Of a stretch of DNA of 64,000 nt, positions 1 through 13,861 are shown in pieces. Position 1 is the first letter of the stretch. Every line of letters starts with the position of its first letter. Origin of the DNA: Mycolicibacterium fortuitum subsp. fortuitum (lineage in GTDB: Bacteria; Actinomycetota; Actinomycetes; Mycobacteriales; Mycobacteriaceae); NCBI RefSeq assembly GCF_022179545.1, contig NZ_AP025518.1:3038001-3102000 (forward strand). The letters are read 5' to 3'. Position numbers and translations under genes: made by a program. Under the pieces are notes generated by a model. It saw nothing but the letters and a program-made list of their open reading frames with translations. It did no database searches and was not told where the DNA came from.

Positions 1-24
1 CCCCACCCTTCTGAACGGGCCGGA

Positions 25-642
25 TTAATCCGGGCTGTGTTGTGGCACCTCGCGCCCGGAGCTGAGCGTGCTGGCGCCACGTACCGCCAGGCCGTCTACG
101 AGCAATTGCAGGCCGAAGGCGAATTGCCGGGAGGTGTCACGGGTGAGCACCGACTGCTCGTCGACCAATGCGCCGGCGGCGTCCCACTGCAGCCGGGACT
201 GCTCGTCAGCGGTGAACCCAAGTACGTAGTAGAGCACCGTGCGGGCGGCCAACTCGTCGTCCGGCGACACCACCCCAGCCCGCCGGGCGGCGTCGGCGAG
301 TTGGGCCACGATTTCCATGGCCAGCTGTGACTGTCCGGCCGCGAAGCTCGATGACACCAGTTCGGCTCCGTCGGTGTGCGACAGCAGTGCGTCGCGCAAC
401 GCCACACAGATCTCGTGGATCTGGCCCGGCCAGGACGTTGTCGTGGATTCGGTGCGAGCAGGCTGCAGGATGCGGTCGGCGACGGCGCCGAGTAGCTCTT
501 GTTTGTTGGCAAAGTGCCAGTACAACGCGCCGGGGCTCACGTTGAGCTCACGAGCCAGGCGTCGCATTGTCAGGTCGGCGATGCCGTAGTTGTCCAGGAT
601 GGCTGTCGCCGCATCCACCACGTCGGGTTTGTGGAGTTGCAC
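25..642 (-). CDS. bioQ: TetR-family repressor, BioQ-like
   Basis: This 205-residue protein has a TetR N-terminal helix-turn-helix at about residues 8-54 (TMRRLARELNVSPGALYWHF) and a variable ligand-binding C-terminal half. It is divergent from bioB, the arrangement of the biotin regulator BioQ in mycobacteria, and the shared gap holds a perfect TGAAC-N3-GTTCA palindrome resembling the BioQ motif. The start is GTG at 642: an in-frame stop lies just upstream, and TAGGGT (654-649, minus strand) followed by 6 nt implies a leaderless mRNA. The TetR family is clear; the BioQ identity rests on position and operator. The gene probably represses itself and bioB. Its stop lies 24 nt from the window edge. 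Confidence 0.85.
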   Translation of the reverse strand: MQLHKPDVVDAATAILDNYGIADLTMRRLARELNVSPGALYWHFANKQELLGAVADRILQPARTESTTTSWPGQIHEICVALRDALLSHTDGAELVSSSFAAGQSQLAMEIVAQLADAARRAGVVSPDDELAARTVLYYVLGFTADEQSRLQWDAAGALVDEQSVLTRDTSRQFAFGLQLLVDGLAVRGASTLSSGREVPQHSPD

Positions 643-670
643 ACCGTTACCCTAGCCTGAACGGTGTTCA
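641..670. promoter_or_regulatory. bioQ/bioB operator and leaderless bioQ promoter
   Basis: A perfect palindrome TGAACGGTGTTCA lies at 658-670. It overlaps a second inverted repeat, ACACCGTT (641-648) and AACGGTGT (660-667), that reaches into the bioQ start codon. The minus-strand -10 TAGGGT (654-649) sits between the arms. The layout fits one operator controlling both divergent genes; binding by BioQ is inferred from motif resemblance. Confidence 0.7.
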
Positions 671-694
671 AGTGTCGGCTCGCCGACTACATGA

Positions 695-1720
<1,026 letters not shown>

Positions 1721-1729
1721 AACAGGGGT

Positions 1730-1990
1730 GTGGTGATCTCCGAGATGGCAGAAACGCCGGCACTTCCCGCGCCCGTCGGCGCCGGCCTATACAACGTCTA
1801 CACCGGCGTGCAGGCTGACGCGGCGAACGGGGCAGCGCTGCCCACCGCTGCTCAGCTCGGCTTGGAGCCGCCCCGGTACTGCGCCGAGTGTGGCCGCCGG
1901 ATGATCGTCCAGGTGCGGCCTACCGGGTGGTGGGCCAAGTGTTCGAGGCATGGACAGGTGGATTCGACGGACCTGGACACGCGGCGATGA
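1730..1990 (+). CDS. bsaP: Biotin synthase auxiliary protein BsaP
   Basis: This 86-residue protein is encoded directly behind bioB. It has a short zinc-ribbon-like module: C51-x2-C54 (YCAECGRRM) and later C71-x2-H74 (KCSRHG). It corresponds in position and type to M. tuberculosis Rv1590, named BsaP, which mycobacterial BioB needs to convert dethiobiotin to biotin. The four Cys/His positions could bind metal or an Fe-S species; that is inference. The start is uncertain among GTG 1730, GTG 1733 and ATG 1745. The stop overlaps the next start as ATGA. Confidence 0.85.
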   Translation: MVISEMAETPALPAPVGAGLYNVYTGVQADAANGAALPTAAQLGLEPPRYCAECGRRMIVQVRPTGWWAKCSRHGQVDSTDLDTRR

Positions 1991-2694
1991 GCCTTTCGGG
2001 CGAAGAGCAGAAGACTCCGATGAGCCCCTCGGGTGAAGAACCGAAGGTGCCCGTTGGCCCTGCTCCTGCCGACATCCCTGGTGCGCCGCGGATTTCGCGT
2101 GAGCGGGCGGTCGTGATGGTGATCGCCGCCCTCGCCGTGGCGGGTGCACTGCTCGGCGCACTGTGGGCCTTCTTGGCTCCAGGGGTTCATGGTGTGGTGG
2201 CGCTGACTCGCAGCGGTGAGCGGGTGCACGCCTATCTGGGCGGCGAGTCCGACCACTTCTTCACTTCGGCCTTCATGTTCGCGGGTTTGCTCGTTGTCAT
2301 GGCGGTCGTGGCTGCGGTGGCGGTGTGGCAGTGGGCTGCGCATCGCGGGCCGGTTATGGTGGCCGCGCTGGCCACCGGTTGCGGGGCGGCCACCGCAGTG
2401 GCTGCCGGAGTTGGTGCGGCACTTGCCCATTGGCGGTTCGGCTCGCTTGACGTCGCCGGCGCGCCAGTCACTCCCGAACACCGCGTCCACTACGTGGTGG
2501 AGGCCGCCTCAGTCTTTTTCGGGCACACGCCAATGCAGATCGCCGGGACGATCCTGTTCCCTGCGGCCGCGGCGGCGATGGTCTACGCGTTGATCGCGGT
2601 CTCCACCGTGCGCGACGATCTGGGCGCGTGGCCGCCCGTAGAAACACCGACCTATCCGGTCATCCCGCCGGTGGTCAATCCGCCGACTGTTTGA
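1987..2694 (+). CDS. DUF2567-type membrane protein
   Basis: A 235-residue protein starting at ATG 1987, which overlaps the bsaP stop as ATGA; the open frame extends further upstream but that part lies inside bsaP. A hydrophilic N-terminal stretch (about 38 residues) with two similar SGEE-containing segments precedes about four hydrophobic helices rich in Ala and Val; the C-terminus is Pro-rich. It matches the position of M. tuberculosis Rv1591, an uncharacterised membrane protein. Function is unknown; a link to biotin rests only on the operon. It overlaps the convergent VOC gene by 20 nt. Confidence 0.8.
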   Translation: MSLSGEEQKTPMSPSGEEPKVPVGPAPADIPGAPRISRERAVVMVIAALAVAGALLGALWAFLAPGVHGVVALTRSGERVHAYLGGESDHFFTSAFMFAGLLVVMAVVAAVAVWQWAAHRGPVMVAALATGCGAATAVAAGVGAALAHWRFGSLDVAGAPVTPEHRVHYVVEAASVFFGHTPMQIAGTILFPAAAAAMVYALIAVSTVRDDLGAWPPVETPTYPVIPPVVNPPTV

Positions 2695-3085
2695 CGGCTG
2701 CCGCTTCGAAAATTTCGATGGGGTTGCCGTCGGGGTCGGTGATCTGGATCTGTCGGCCGCCCGGACCCATCTGGACCGCATTGCGGAAGGCGACGTCGGC
2801 TCTGCGCAGCTCGGTGATCGCCGCGTCGAGGTCGTCGACCTCGAGGACGATCCGGTTGAACCCTCCGGGCGTCTGCGGGCTGCCGTCTGGCAGCTGACGT
2901 GCGCCTGAGCTGCCGGGCCCGCTCAAGAACACGGTGAGATTGCCGTTGACCACGGAGGCGAAGGCCGGTCCTCCGCGGTGGGCAGCATCGAACCCCAGGT
3001 GTTGGGTGTAGAAATCGACCGCACGGTCCACGTCGGTGACCTGGTAGCGGACCGCGCCGGTTCGGTAGGCGATGTGTCCAGACAT
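2675..3085 (-). CDS. VOC (glyoxalase/bleomycin-resistance) family protein
   Basis: A 136-residue single-module VOC protein. The pattern VTDVDRAVDFYTQHLGF near the start and QITDPDGNPIEIFE near the end is typical of the paired beta-alpha-beta-beta-beta units of this fold. Such proteins are metal-dependent isomerases, dioxygenases or drug-binding proteins; substrate cannot be read from sequence. It overlaps the convergent upstream gene by 20 nt and follows the broken AraC-type regulator on the same strand with about 48 nt between, so the two may have formed a regulator-enzyme pair. Confidence 0.85.
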   Translation of the reverse strand: MSGHIAYRTGAVRYQVTDVDRAVDFYTQHLGFDAAHRGGPAFASVVNGNLTVFLSGPGSSGARQLPDGSPQTPGGFNRIVLEVDDLDAAITELRRADVAFRNAVQMGPGGRQIQITDPDGNPIEIFEAAAVKQSAD

Positions 3086-3133
3086 GACCGCAGTGTGCCG
3101 ATCTTCGCGGCGGATGTATTGAACGAAATTGAC

Positions 3134-3950
3134 CTACGGTTCGAGCGCGATGTGGTCATCTTTCGCGACATAAGCACTGTGCTGCAGCTGATGGGCCGGC
3201 GTCATCCCCGAGAACTCCTGGAACTCCCGGATCATGTGCGACTGATCGGCGTATCCGTGCTCGACGGCGAAGGTGGACCAGTGCGGCGGAGTCAACGCCG
3301 ACGAGATGGCGTCGTGAGCGCGCCGGAACCGATGCAGGCGGGCGAAGCGCTTGGGCGGCATTCCGACCTGGGTCGTGAACAGCTGCACCAACCTGCGATG
3401 GCTCAGGCCGACGTCGCGGACCACCGATTCGATCGAAGGCTGGCGGCCGGCGCTGAGTGCGCGCACCGCAAACCGCCACCTCGCGGGTGAGCCCGCAGTC
3501 GCCATCTGACCGCCTGAGCAACTCGTGTTCGACGAGTGCCAAGCGTTGCGTGACGGAATTTGACTCGCAGACCTGCGAGCGGAGGTCGGCCGCGGCCCTG
3601 TTCCACAACGCTTCGAGATCGACGTGGGAACCGTGAAGATCGCGTGTCGGTACTCCGAGCACTGTACGTGCGCCGCCAGGCTTGAAATGCACGCCCACCA
3701 TGGCGGTGTACTCGCGGGCGTCGATATCGAAGGCGCGGGTATAGGGCCCGCAGACGGCGATGCCCGAAAACCGTTGTGCACCATGATGGTTCGTGATAGT
3801 GATGACGTCAGCGCTCAGGTTGATGACGAGCTCGGTGGTGCCGGTGGGCAGGATTCGTTCAGCGGAATAGGTCGGTCCGTCCGCAATGCACCACAGGTGG
3901 TCGACGCTGTCGCGCAGGGCCACCGGAGGGGGCTGACGGATGTATCGCAT
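3134..3950 (-). pseudogene. AraC-family regulator split by a frameshift
   Basis: Two frames together make one AraC-type regulator. The N-terminal sensor half reads from ATG 3950 (MRYIRQPPPVALRDSVDHLW) to about 3478; the C-terminal half with the helix-turn-helix (SIESVVRDVGLSHRRLVQLF, then a second HTH ending FSGMTPAHQL) is read one base out of register and ends at 3134. The break is near 3473, where removing one G from GTGGCGGTTTGCG restores REVA-FAVRALSAG. It is either a true pseudogene or a sequencing error. In the first frame translation runs on to 3156 as nonsense. Confidence 0.8.
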
Positions 3951-3979
3951 CTGCCCCCATTGTGCCAGCGGCCGTCAGG

Positions 3980-5311
3980 TCAGAGCGGGCGCCGCCGGAC
4001 CGTGCGGCCCAGGGCGACCTTGGTGGCGATTCCGGCCAGCCGTGCCATGCCCATGTAGGTGATGGGGTTGAGCAGCGTCGGCCACTTGGATCGGACCAGA
4101 TTGGCGGTCAGCGGGCGGTCGGCGAACCGGTCGGTGAGCCAGCGCAGCGCCATCGGCGCCGAGAAGGGGTGCAGCAGCAGGTGTTCGCTGAACATGTCGC
4201 GGTGGTAGGTGACGTCGGCACCACCGGCCAGGTACGTGTCGGCGAGCTCATCGATGTCGTCAACCGCGATGATCTCGTCGTGTACGGCCTGCACGATCAG
4301 GACGGGGGGAACCGGTACGGCCACACCGAGTTTGGTGTCGTGGAAGACTTCACTGACTTCAGGACCGTCGAGAATGTCCTCCAGCGGCATGTCGACCAGG
4401 TCGGCCATGTCGGTGCGGAACATCCGCAGGACGGCTTCCACGGTGGTCATCCGGTGCAGGCGATCGAGGATCTTGCGTCCCTCGACGGTGGCGTGCTCGG
4501 CGATGACCCGGTTGAGGTTGGGATAGATGTCGGCGAGGGCGGCCACCACCAGGGCCGGCAGTCCCGAGAAGACCGTGCCGTTGAGCCGGCGGAAGGTGTT
4601 TCCGAGATTGCCGACGGGGGAGCCGAGGACGGCGCCGACGATGTTGAGTTCGGGGGCGTAGCTTCCGGCCATCTCTGCCGCCCAGGCGCTGGCCAGGCCA
4701 CCGCCGGAGTATCCCCACAGGCCGATGCGCGCATCCGGCGACAGCGACAGGTGTTCGGCGTTGATCGCCGCGCGCAGGCCGTCGAGCACGCGGTACCCGG
4801 GCTCATACGGCGCGCCCCACGTGCCGTTGATGCCTTCGTGGTCGGGAACCGAGACCGCCCAGCCCTCGGCCAGGGCGGCCGAGATCAGCAGGAACTCCAG
4901 CTGGGCCAGGGAACCGGTGGCCTTGGCGTGGTGGCGCAGGGCGTAGGACGGGAAGCACCGTGCCGAGATGGCGTCGATCGCGCACTGGTACGACACGATC
5001 GGACAGTCTGCTGCCGCGTCAGCCGGGACGATCACCGTGGTGGCGGCGGCTTCGGGGATGCCGTTGCGGTCGGTGGAGCGGTACAGGAGCTGCGTGGCCT
5101 GCAGGCGCTGGGGGATCAGCCCCAAGAAGGCGAGCTCGACGTCACGGCTGCGTAGGACGGTCCCCGGTTCGGCGTGCTGAAAGCCCGCGGGTGGTACGTA
5201 GAAGTCATCTTTGTGAGGAAGTACCGGCCGAGCAGCCGGGTCGAGATCCTCGTGAGGTGCCCGACCGATCCATTCGGCTGCCGAGACGCTGGCCGCACTG
5301 CCCAAGTCCAT
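3980..5311 (-). CDS. Secretory-lipase-family (LIP) esterase/lipase, Rv1592c-like
   Basis: A 443-residue alpha/beta-hydrolase of the fungal-type secretory lipase (LIP) family, equivalent to M. tuberculosis Rv1592c. The nucleophile elbow is GYSGG with Ser202; a likely acid is Asp in VQAVHDEI and the His is in SEHLLLHP near residue 375. No clear signal peptide is present despite the family name, so it may be cytosolic or leave by another route. ATG 5311 is the best start; TAAGAA with about 7 nt before it may give a leaderless mRNA. A 7-bp-arm inverted repeat lies just upstream. The substrate is unknown, probably acyl esters. Confidence 0.88.
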   Translation of the reverse strand: MDLGSAASVSAAEWIGRAPHEDLDPAARPVLPHKDDFYVPPAGFQHAEPGTVLRSRDVELAFLGLIPQRLQATQLLYRSTDRNGIPEAAATTVIVPADAAADCPIVSYQCAIDAISARCFPSYALRHHAKATGSLAQLEFLLISAALAEGWAVSVPDHEGINGTWGAPYEPGYRVLDGLRAAINAEHLSLSPDARIGLWGYSGGGLASAWAAEMAGSYAPELNIVGAVLGSPVGNLGNTFRRLNGTVFSGLPALVVAALADIYPNLNRVIAEHATVEGRKILDRLHRMTTVEAVLRMFRTDMADLVDMPLEDILDGPEVSEVFHDTKLGVAVPVPPVLIVQAVHDEIIAVDDIDELADTYLAGGADVTYHRDMFSEHLLLHPFSAPMALRWLTDRFADRPLTANLVRSKWPTLLNPITYMGMARLAGIATKVALGRTVRRRPL

Positions 5312-5317
5312 CCGGGC

Positions 5318-5344
5318 ATTCTTACTTAAGAAGGGTCTAAGAAT
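5318..5344. promoter_or_regulatory. Inverted repeat between nrtR and the lipase gene
   Basis: ATTCTTA (5318-5324) and TAAGAAT (5338-5344) form a perfect 7-bp inverted repeat with a 13-nt spacer. A smaller one, TTCTT-N4-AAGAA, is nested at the left. The run is AT-rich in a GC-rich window and lies 7-33 nt upstream of the lipase start, so it could be an operator; it could also end the nrtR transcript. Confidence 0.45.
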
Positions 5345-5353
5345 CCAGTCGAC

Positions 5354-6046
5354 TCACCCGGGCGGACGCAATGCGGCGAATTCGTCGGTCACGCGGTACC
5401 GCGACTCGGTGAATCGGAACAGCGCGGCGGGGCGACCACCGCTGCGGCCGGATCGAGCCGTGGTGCCGGTGCGGGTGATCACTTTGCGACGTTCCAACAC
5501 CCGTTGCAGGTTGGTGGCGTCGACTTGATAGTCGAGCGCGGCGCTGTAGATGTCCCGCAGCGTCGAAAGTGCGAATTCCTTTGGGGCCAAGGCATATCCG
5601 ATGTTGGTGTACGAAAGTTTGGCCGCCAGCCGGATGCGTGCGTGCTCGACCATCGGGGCGTGGTCGAAGGCCATCGGGGGCAGGGCGCTGACGGGATGCC
5701 ACCGCGTGTCCGGCGGCAGGGTCGGGGTGGAGGGCGAGGGGACCAGGCCCAGGAATGTGGATGCGATGGTCCGCACGCCCGGAACTCGATGTGGGTCTGA
5801 GAACACGGCCAATTGCTCCAGGTGGGCGAGTTCGCGCAGGTCGACCTTCTCGGCCAACTGTCGCCGCACTGAGCTGGTCAGATCCTCGTCGTCATCGAGT
5901 CGGCCGCCGGGTAGTGACCATTTGCCCTGCTCCGGATCCAGTGCTCGCTGCCACAGCAGCACGTTGAGTGCGGGTTGCCGGGTGTCGAGGCCGCGAACCT
6001 GGAACACAACGGCGAGCACTTCGTGCGCGGTGTTACCATGTGGCAT
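5354..6046 (-). CDS. nrtR: NrtR, Nudix-related regulator of NAD synthesis
   Basis: A 230-residue protein with an N-terminal Nudix fold and a C-terminal winged-helix domain (about residues 150-230). The Nudix box (Gly48 to Leu70) is degenerate: the usual REUxEE core reads RQLAEK, so catalytic glutamates are replaced, as in regulators that bind ADP-ribose-type ligands without hydrolysis. It is divergent from nadABC; NrtR of M. smegmatis represses that operon. I chose ATG 6046 ([10 protein letters not shown]): a perfect minus-strand TATAAT (6058-6053) lies 7 nt upstream, giving a leaderless mRNA. The longer frame to 6112 would run through the operator. Confidence 0.92.
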   Translation of the reverse strand: MPHGNTAHEVLAVVFQVRGLDTRQPALNVLLWQRALDPEQGKWSLPGGRLDDDEDLTSSVRRQLAEKVDLRELAHLEQLAVFSDPHRVPGVRTIASTFLGLVPSPSTPTLPPDTRWHPVSALPPMAFDHAPMVEHARIRLAAKLSYTNIGYALAPKEFALSTLRDIYSAALDYQVDATNLQRVLERRKVITRTGTTARSGRSGGRPAALFRFTESRYRVTDEFAALRPPG

Positions 6047-6069
6047 GTTTTCGATTATAAGTCGAAAAC
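6047..6069. promoter_or_regulatory. NrtR operator between nrtR and nadA
   Basis: GTTTTCGA (6047-6054) and TCGAAAAC (6062-6069) form a perfect 8-bp inverted repeat around TTATAAG. It touches the nrtR start codon and contains the nrtR -10 (TATAAT, minus strand); on the plus strand TATAAG could be the nadA -10. Bound repressor would block both genes. Assigning it to NrtR is inference from position and known regulation of nadABC. Confidence 0.8.
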
Positions 6070-6092
6070 CTGACGCAGTGGAGGAGATCGGC

Positions 6093-7132
<1,040 letters not shown>

Positions 7133-7136
<4 letters not shown>

Positions 7137-8734
7137 ACCCGACGGGCAGTGCCCGGGGATCGAGCCGCTTCGCCTGCGGCAGTTCGACGCTGTGGCAACA
7201 GCGCGCTGATGTCGTCGTGGTCGGTACCGGGGTCGCCGGTCTGGTGGCGGCGCTGGCCGCGCACCGTCGTGGCCGGCGGGTGGTGGTGCTGAGCAAGGCC
7301 CGCGAGACTGCGACGTTCTATGCCCAGGGTGGCATCGCCGTGGTGCTACCCGATACGGACGACTCGGTCGAGGCGCACGTCAACGACACCATCGCCGCCG
7401 GCGGCGGTCTGTGCGATCCGGAGGCGGTGCGCTCGATCGTCGCGGCCGGTTATGACGCGGTCGGGGAGTTGGTGGTCGACGGGGCGCGGTTCGACGAGAC
7501 CGCCCCCGGACGTTGGGCACTGACCCGCGAGGGCGGACATACCAGACGCCGGATCATCCACGCCGGCGGCGACGCCACCGGTGCCGAGGTGCAGCGCGCT
7601 CTCGACTCGGCAGCGGCCCGACTCGACATCCGTCGCGATCACGTGGCGCTGCAGATTCTGCGCGACGACGACACCGTCACCGGGGTGCTGGTCCGCAACG
7701 AAGACGGCGCGGGCATCATCCACGCACCGTCGGTCATTCTCGCCACCGGGGGGCTCGGCCATGTCTACGCGGCGACCACCAACCCCAGCGGCTCGACCGG
7801 TGATGGCATAGCCCTGGCGCTATGGGCCGGCGTTCCGGTCCGCGACATCGAGTTCGTCCAGTTCCACCCGACCATGCTGTACTCCGAGAACAGTGGTGGA
7901 CGACGTCCGCTCATCACCGAAGCGCTGCGTGGCGAAGGCGCAATCCTTGTTGATTCGCAAGGCAACTCGGTTACCGAAGGGGTTCACCCGATGGGAGACC
8001 TCGCGCCGCGGGACGTGGTGGCCGCAGCCGTCAACGCCCGGCTCAGCGCTACCGGTGACCCGTGCGCCTACCTGGATGCCCGCGGCATCAGCCGATTCGC
8101 CGAGCGGTTTCCCACGGTGGCGGCGGCTTGTGCCGCTGCCGGTGTCGATCCGACGCGCCAACCCATTCCGGTGGTACCCGGGGCTCATTACAGCTGCGGG
8201 GGCGTCGCCACCGACGTATACGGGCGCACCGAGCTGCCCGGGCTGTTCGCCGCGGGTGAAGCGGCCCGCACGGGCATGCACGGCGCCAACCGGCTGGCCT
8301 CCAACAGTCTGCTGGAAGGCCTCGTCGTCGGCGGCCGGGCCGGCCGGCTGGCCGCCGAGCATGCGAGCGCCGCAGGGCCGGTGCGCGCACAGGTGTCGCA
8401 GGACCGCCGTCAAGAGACGGTGAACCGAGATATCTTGCAACGCAACATGTCCCAATACGCCTCGGTGGTTCGTGATGCCGATGGACTGCATCGGCTCGAA
8501 GCTGTTCTGGCCGATGCTAGAGCGGTGCAGCCCGCCAGCCGTGAGAGCTTCGAAGACGCAGCCCTCACCATCACCGCTCGCGCGATCGCCGCCGCGGCAC
8601 TGGCACGCACCGAAAGCCGTGGTTGCCACCATCGCAGCGACCATCCCGACACCGACCCCGCTCAGGAGCACTCTGTGACGATTCGAGCCATCGCCGGCCG
8701 TCCTGCACTCGACACCGCAACGGTGGTGTGCTGA
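7133..8734 (+). CDS. nadB: L-aspartate oxidase NadB
   Basis: FAD enzyme oxidising L-aspartate to iminoaspartate for NadA. The 533-residue protein has the dinucleotide-binding site [18 protein letters not shown] near residue 25, the succinate dehydrogenase/fumarate reductase flavoprotein segments [16 protein letters not shown] and HPTMLYSE, and the C-terminal [21 protein letters not shown] 7133 overlaps the nadA stop by 4 nt; its own TGA shares one base with the nadC ATG, so the three genes are translationally coupled. The last 40 residues are low in similarity to the family core and may be a disordered tail. Confidence 0.95.
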
Positions 8735-9591
8735 TGGCACTTTCGGATATCGAACGGACCGAGGCGCAGGCCACCATCGCGCGGGCCCTCGAAGAAGACC
8801 TCCGTTACGGCCCGGACGTGACGACCATCGCCACCGTCGGCGCCGATGCCATGACCACGGCGAAGGTGGTCAACCGGGAGCCGGGGGTGGTTGCCGGAGT
8901 CGACATCGCACTGCTGGTACTCGACGCAGTGCTCGGTTCTGCCGGTTATCGCGTGATCGACCGCGTCGAGGACGGCGCCCGACTGGACGCCGGCTCGTCG
9001 ATCCTGACCGTCGAGGCGCCCACCCGCGGGCTGCTCACCGCCGAACGCACGATGCTGAATCTGATGTGTCACCTGTCGGGGATCGCTACCACCACGGCAG
9101 CATGGGTGGACGCGGTGTCCGGCACCCAAGCCAAGATCCGCGACACCCGCAAGACGTTGCCAGGCCTGCGCGCGCTGCAGAAGTACGCGGTGCGCGTCGG
9201 CGGCGGAGTCAATCACCGGATGGGGCTCGGCGACGCGGCGCTGATCAAGGACAACCACGTCGCCGCAGCCGGCTCTGTGCTGGCCGCACTCAAGGCGGTC
9301 CGGGCCGAGGCGCCGGATCTGCCGTGTGAGGTCGAGGTGGATTCCCTCGACCAGCTCGACGACGTGCTCGCCGCCGACGTGGAGCTGGTGCTGCTGGACA
9401 ACTTCCCGGTCTGGCAGACCCAGATCGCGGTACAGCGCCGCGACACCCGGTCGCCCAAGACGCTGCTGGAATCCTCGGGCGGGCTGACGTTGGACAGCGC
9501 GGCCGACTATGCCGGCACCGGAGTCGACTATCTGGCGATCGGGGCGCTCACGCATTCGGTGCGGGTGCTCGACATCGGGCTGGACACCTAG
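8734..9591 (+). CDS. nadC: Nicotinate-nucleotide pyrophosphorylase (carboxylating) NadC
   Basis: Converts quinolinate and PRPP to nicotinate mononucleotide, CO2 and pyrophosphate, completing the nadABC route. The 285-residue length is normal. Diagnostic segments are NLMCHLSGIATTTAAWVDAV, IRDTRKTLPGLRALQKYAV (Arg and Lys contact quinolinate phosphoribosyl groups) and GGGVNHRMGLGDAALIKDNH. ATG 8734 overlaps the nadB stop by one base. The gene ends tail to tail with the LysE gene, sharing 4 nt. Confidence 0.96.
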   Translation: MALSDIERTEAQATIARALEEDLRYGPDVTTIATVGADAMTTAKVVNREPGVVAGVDIALLVLDAVLGSAGYRVIDRVEDGARLDAGSSILTVEAPTRGLLTAERTMLNLMCHLSGIATTTAAWVDAVSGTQAKIRDTRKTLPGLRALQKYAVRVGGGVNHRMGLGDAALIKDNHVAAAGSVLAALKAVRAEAPDLPCEVEVDSLDQLDDVLAADVELVLLDNFPVWQTQIAVQRRDTRSPKTLLESSGGLTLDSAADYAGTGVDYLAIGALTHSVRVLDIGLDT

Positions 9592-10223
9592 GCTGTCGCG
9601 CCGCGACGCACCAAGGACAGCACCACGGCGGCGGTCGCGAACAGGCCGGAGAACACGCGACCGAGCATGGTCTGCTGGCGCGGTGTCTGCAACCAGTTGA
9701 GCAGCCGGGCGGCCAGCCCGGTGTAGAGGCTCATCACGATCACGTCGACGACGACCATCGTCGCGCCGATCGCCAGGTACTGGGGCAGCAAAGGTGCGGT
9801 GGGCACGACGAACTGGGGCAGCACCGCGACCAGGAACACCAAGCCTTTCGGGTTTGTGGTGTTGACCAGGAATCCACGCGTCACCAAGGCCAGGCGACCA
9901 CGTTCACCGGTGCCGCCCATCCGGGCACGCAGATCTTGAGAGGCGCTCCGCCATTGTTGGATCGCCAGGTAGATCAGGTAGGCCACGCCGATCCACTTGA
10001 CGATGTGGAAGGCCAACATCGACTTGGCGACGACCGCGCCCAGCCCCACCGCGACCAAGACCAGTTGGGCCAGAAGCCCGATCTGCAGTCCCAGCACGCT
10101 CCACGACCCTCGCCGCACGCCATGGGTCAGGCCGGTCGCCATCGACTGGATCGCCCCGGCTCCGGGGGACAGACTGATGGCGATCGACGCGCCGAGAAAC
10201 GCGAGCCAGATCTGCCAGGTCAT
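9588..10223 (-). CDS. LysE/RhtB-family exporter
   Basis: A 211-residue inner-membrane protein with about six hydrophobic helices and the family N-terminus WLAFLGASIAISLSPGAGAI; the NTTNPKGLVFLVAVLPQF segment in the middle is also characteristic. Members export basic or neutral amino acids and related compounds; the substrate is not predictable here. It stands alone between nadC (convergent, 4-nt overlap) and the Ddn-like gene on the same strand. Confidence 0.9.
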   Translation of the reverse strand: MTWQIWLAFLGASIAISLSPGAGAIQSMATGLTHGVRRGSWSVLGLQIGLLAQLVLVAVGLGAVVAKSMLAFHIVKWIGVAYLIYLAIQQWRSASQDLRARMGGTGERGRLALVTRGFLVNTTNPKGLVFLVAVLPQFVVPTAPLLPQYLAIGATMVVVDVIVMSLYTGLAARLLNWLQTPRQQTMLGRVFSGLFATAAVVLSLVRRGATA

Positions 10224-10244
10224 ATGAGCAGTCTGGCGAGGGTG

Positions 10245-10655
10245 TCAAACGATATCTGCGACGAAGACACCCATCCGGCGGGCCGCGTTGCGGGGAATTC
10301 GGGGGAGCGTCGGATCGTCGGTGCCCGCCGGCAGCACGCGCGGATTGGTGATCTTGATGTCGCCGCGGAAGAGATGTACGTCGGCACCGCCGGCCGCGAT
10401 CACGTTCTTCACCCAATTGGTCTTGCCGTGCAGGAGCGTCACAGCGAAGAGGTCGCCCTTGCGGTAGCTGGTGACGATCGTCTCGTAGGGCGTACCCGAG
10501 GTGCGGCCCCGGTGTTTGATCACGGTGAAGCCCGGCAAGCGCTTCGAAAACGGTTTCACCAGCGGATTGATGTACTTGATCTGGAAGCGCTCGAGCGCAG
10601 GCGGCACGAGCATCGGCACGCCGGGGGCGTTGTTGGGGTGGTCTTTCGCGGACAT
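10245..10655 (-). CDS. Deazaflavin (F420)-dependent nitroreductase-family protein, Rv1598c-like
   Basis: A 136-residue split-barrel protein of the Ddn/FDOR family found in F420-producing actinobacteria. The core GFTVIKHRGRTSGTPYET and FAVTLLHGKTNWVKNVIAAG are family hallmarks; the Lys/Arg-rich parts bind the F420 tail in relatives. ATG 10655 has GGAG 7 nt ahead; ATG 10667 in the same frame would add four residues (MEPH). A -10 TAGGGT (10689-10684) lies upstream within a palindrome. Activity on a specific nitro compound or quinone is unproven. Confidence 0.85.
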   Translation of the reverse strand: MSAKDHPNNAPGVPMLVPPALERFQIKYINPLVKPFSKRLPGFTVIKHRGRTSGTPYETIVTSYRKGDLFAVTLLHGKTNWVKNVIAAGGADVHLFRGDIKITNPRVLPAGTDDPTLPRIPRNAARRMGVFVADIV

Positions 10656-10680
10656 GTGGGGCTCCATTCGGCAGTCTGCG

Positions 10681-10700
10681 ACCACCCTACGGCGGGTGGT
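10681..10700. promoter_or_regulatory. Palindrome over the promoter of the Ddn-like gene
   Basis: ACCACCC (10681-10687) and GGGTGGT (10694-10700) form a perfect 7-bp inverted repeat around TACGGC. The left arm includes the likely minus-strand -10 TAGGGT. It lies in the divergent gap between the Ddn-like gene and hisD and could be an operator for either. Confidence 0.45.
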
Positions 10701-10759
10701 GCCGGCGGCAACCGGCGACGGATTTTTATCAACTGGACTGATCAGGGACAATTGAACCG

Positions 10760-13857
<3,098 letters not shown>

Positions 13858-13861
<4 letters not shown>

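Noticed and set aside
3962..5155. 397-codon plus-strand open frame over the lipase gene
   Set aside because: Antisense to a conserved lipase with its catalytic residues; no family recognised.
10210..10250. Consensus TTGACA -35 before the LysE-type gene
   Set aside because: A -10 at proper spacing would fall on the start codon, placing transcription start inside the gene.
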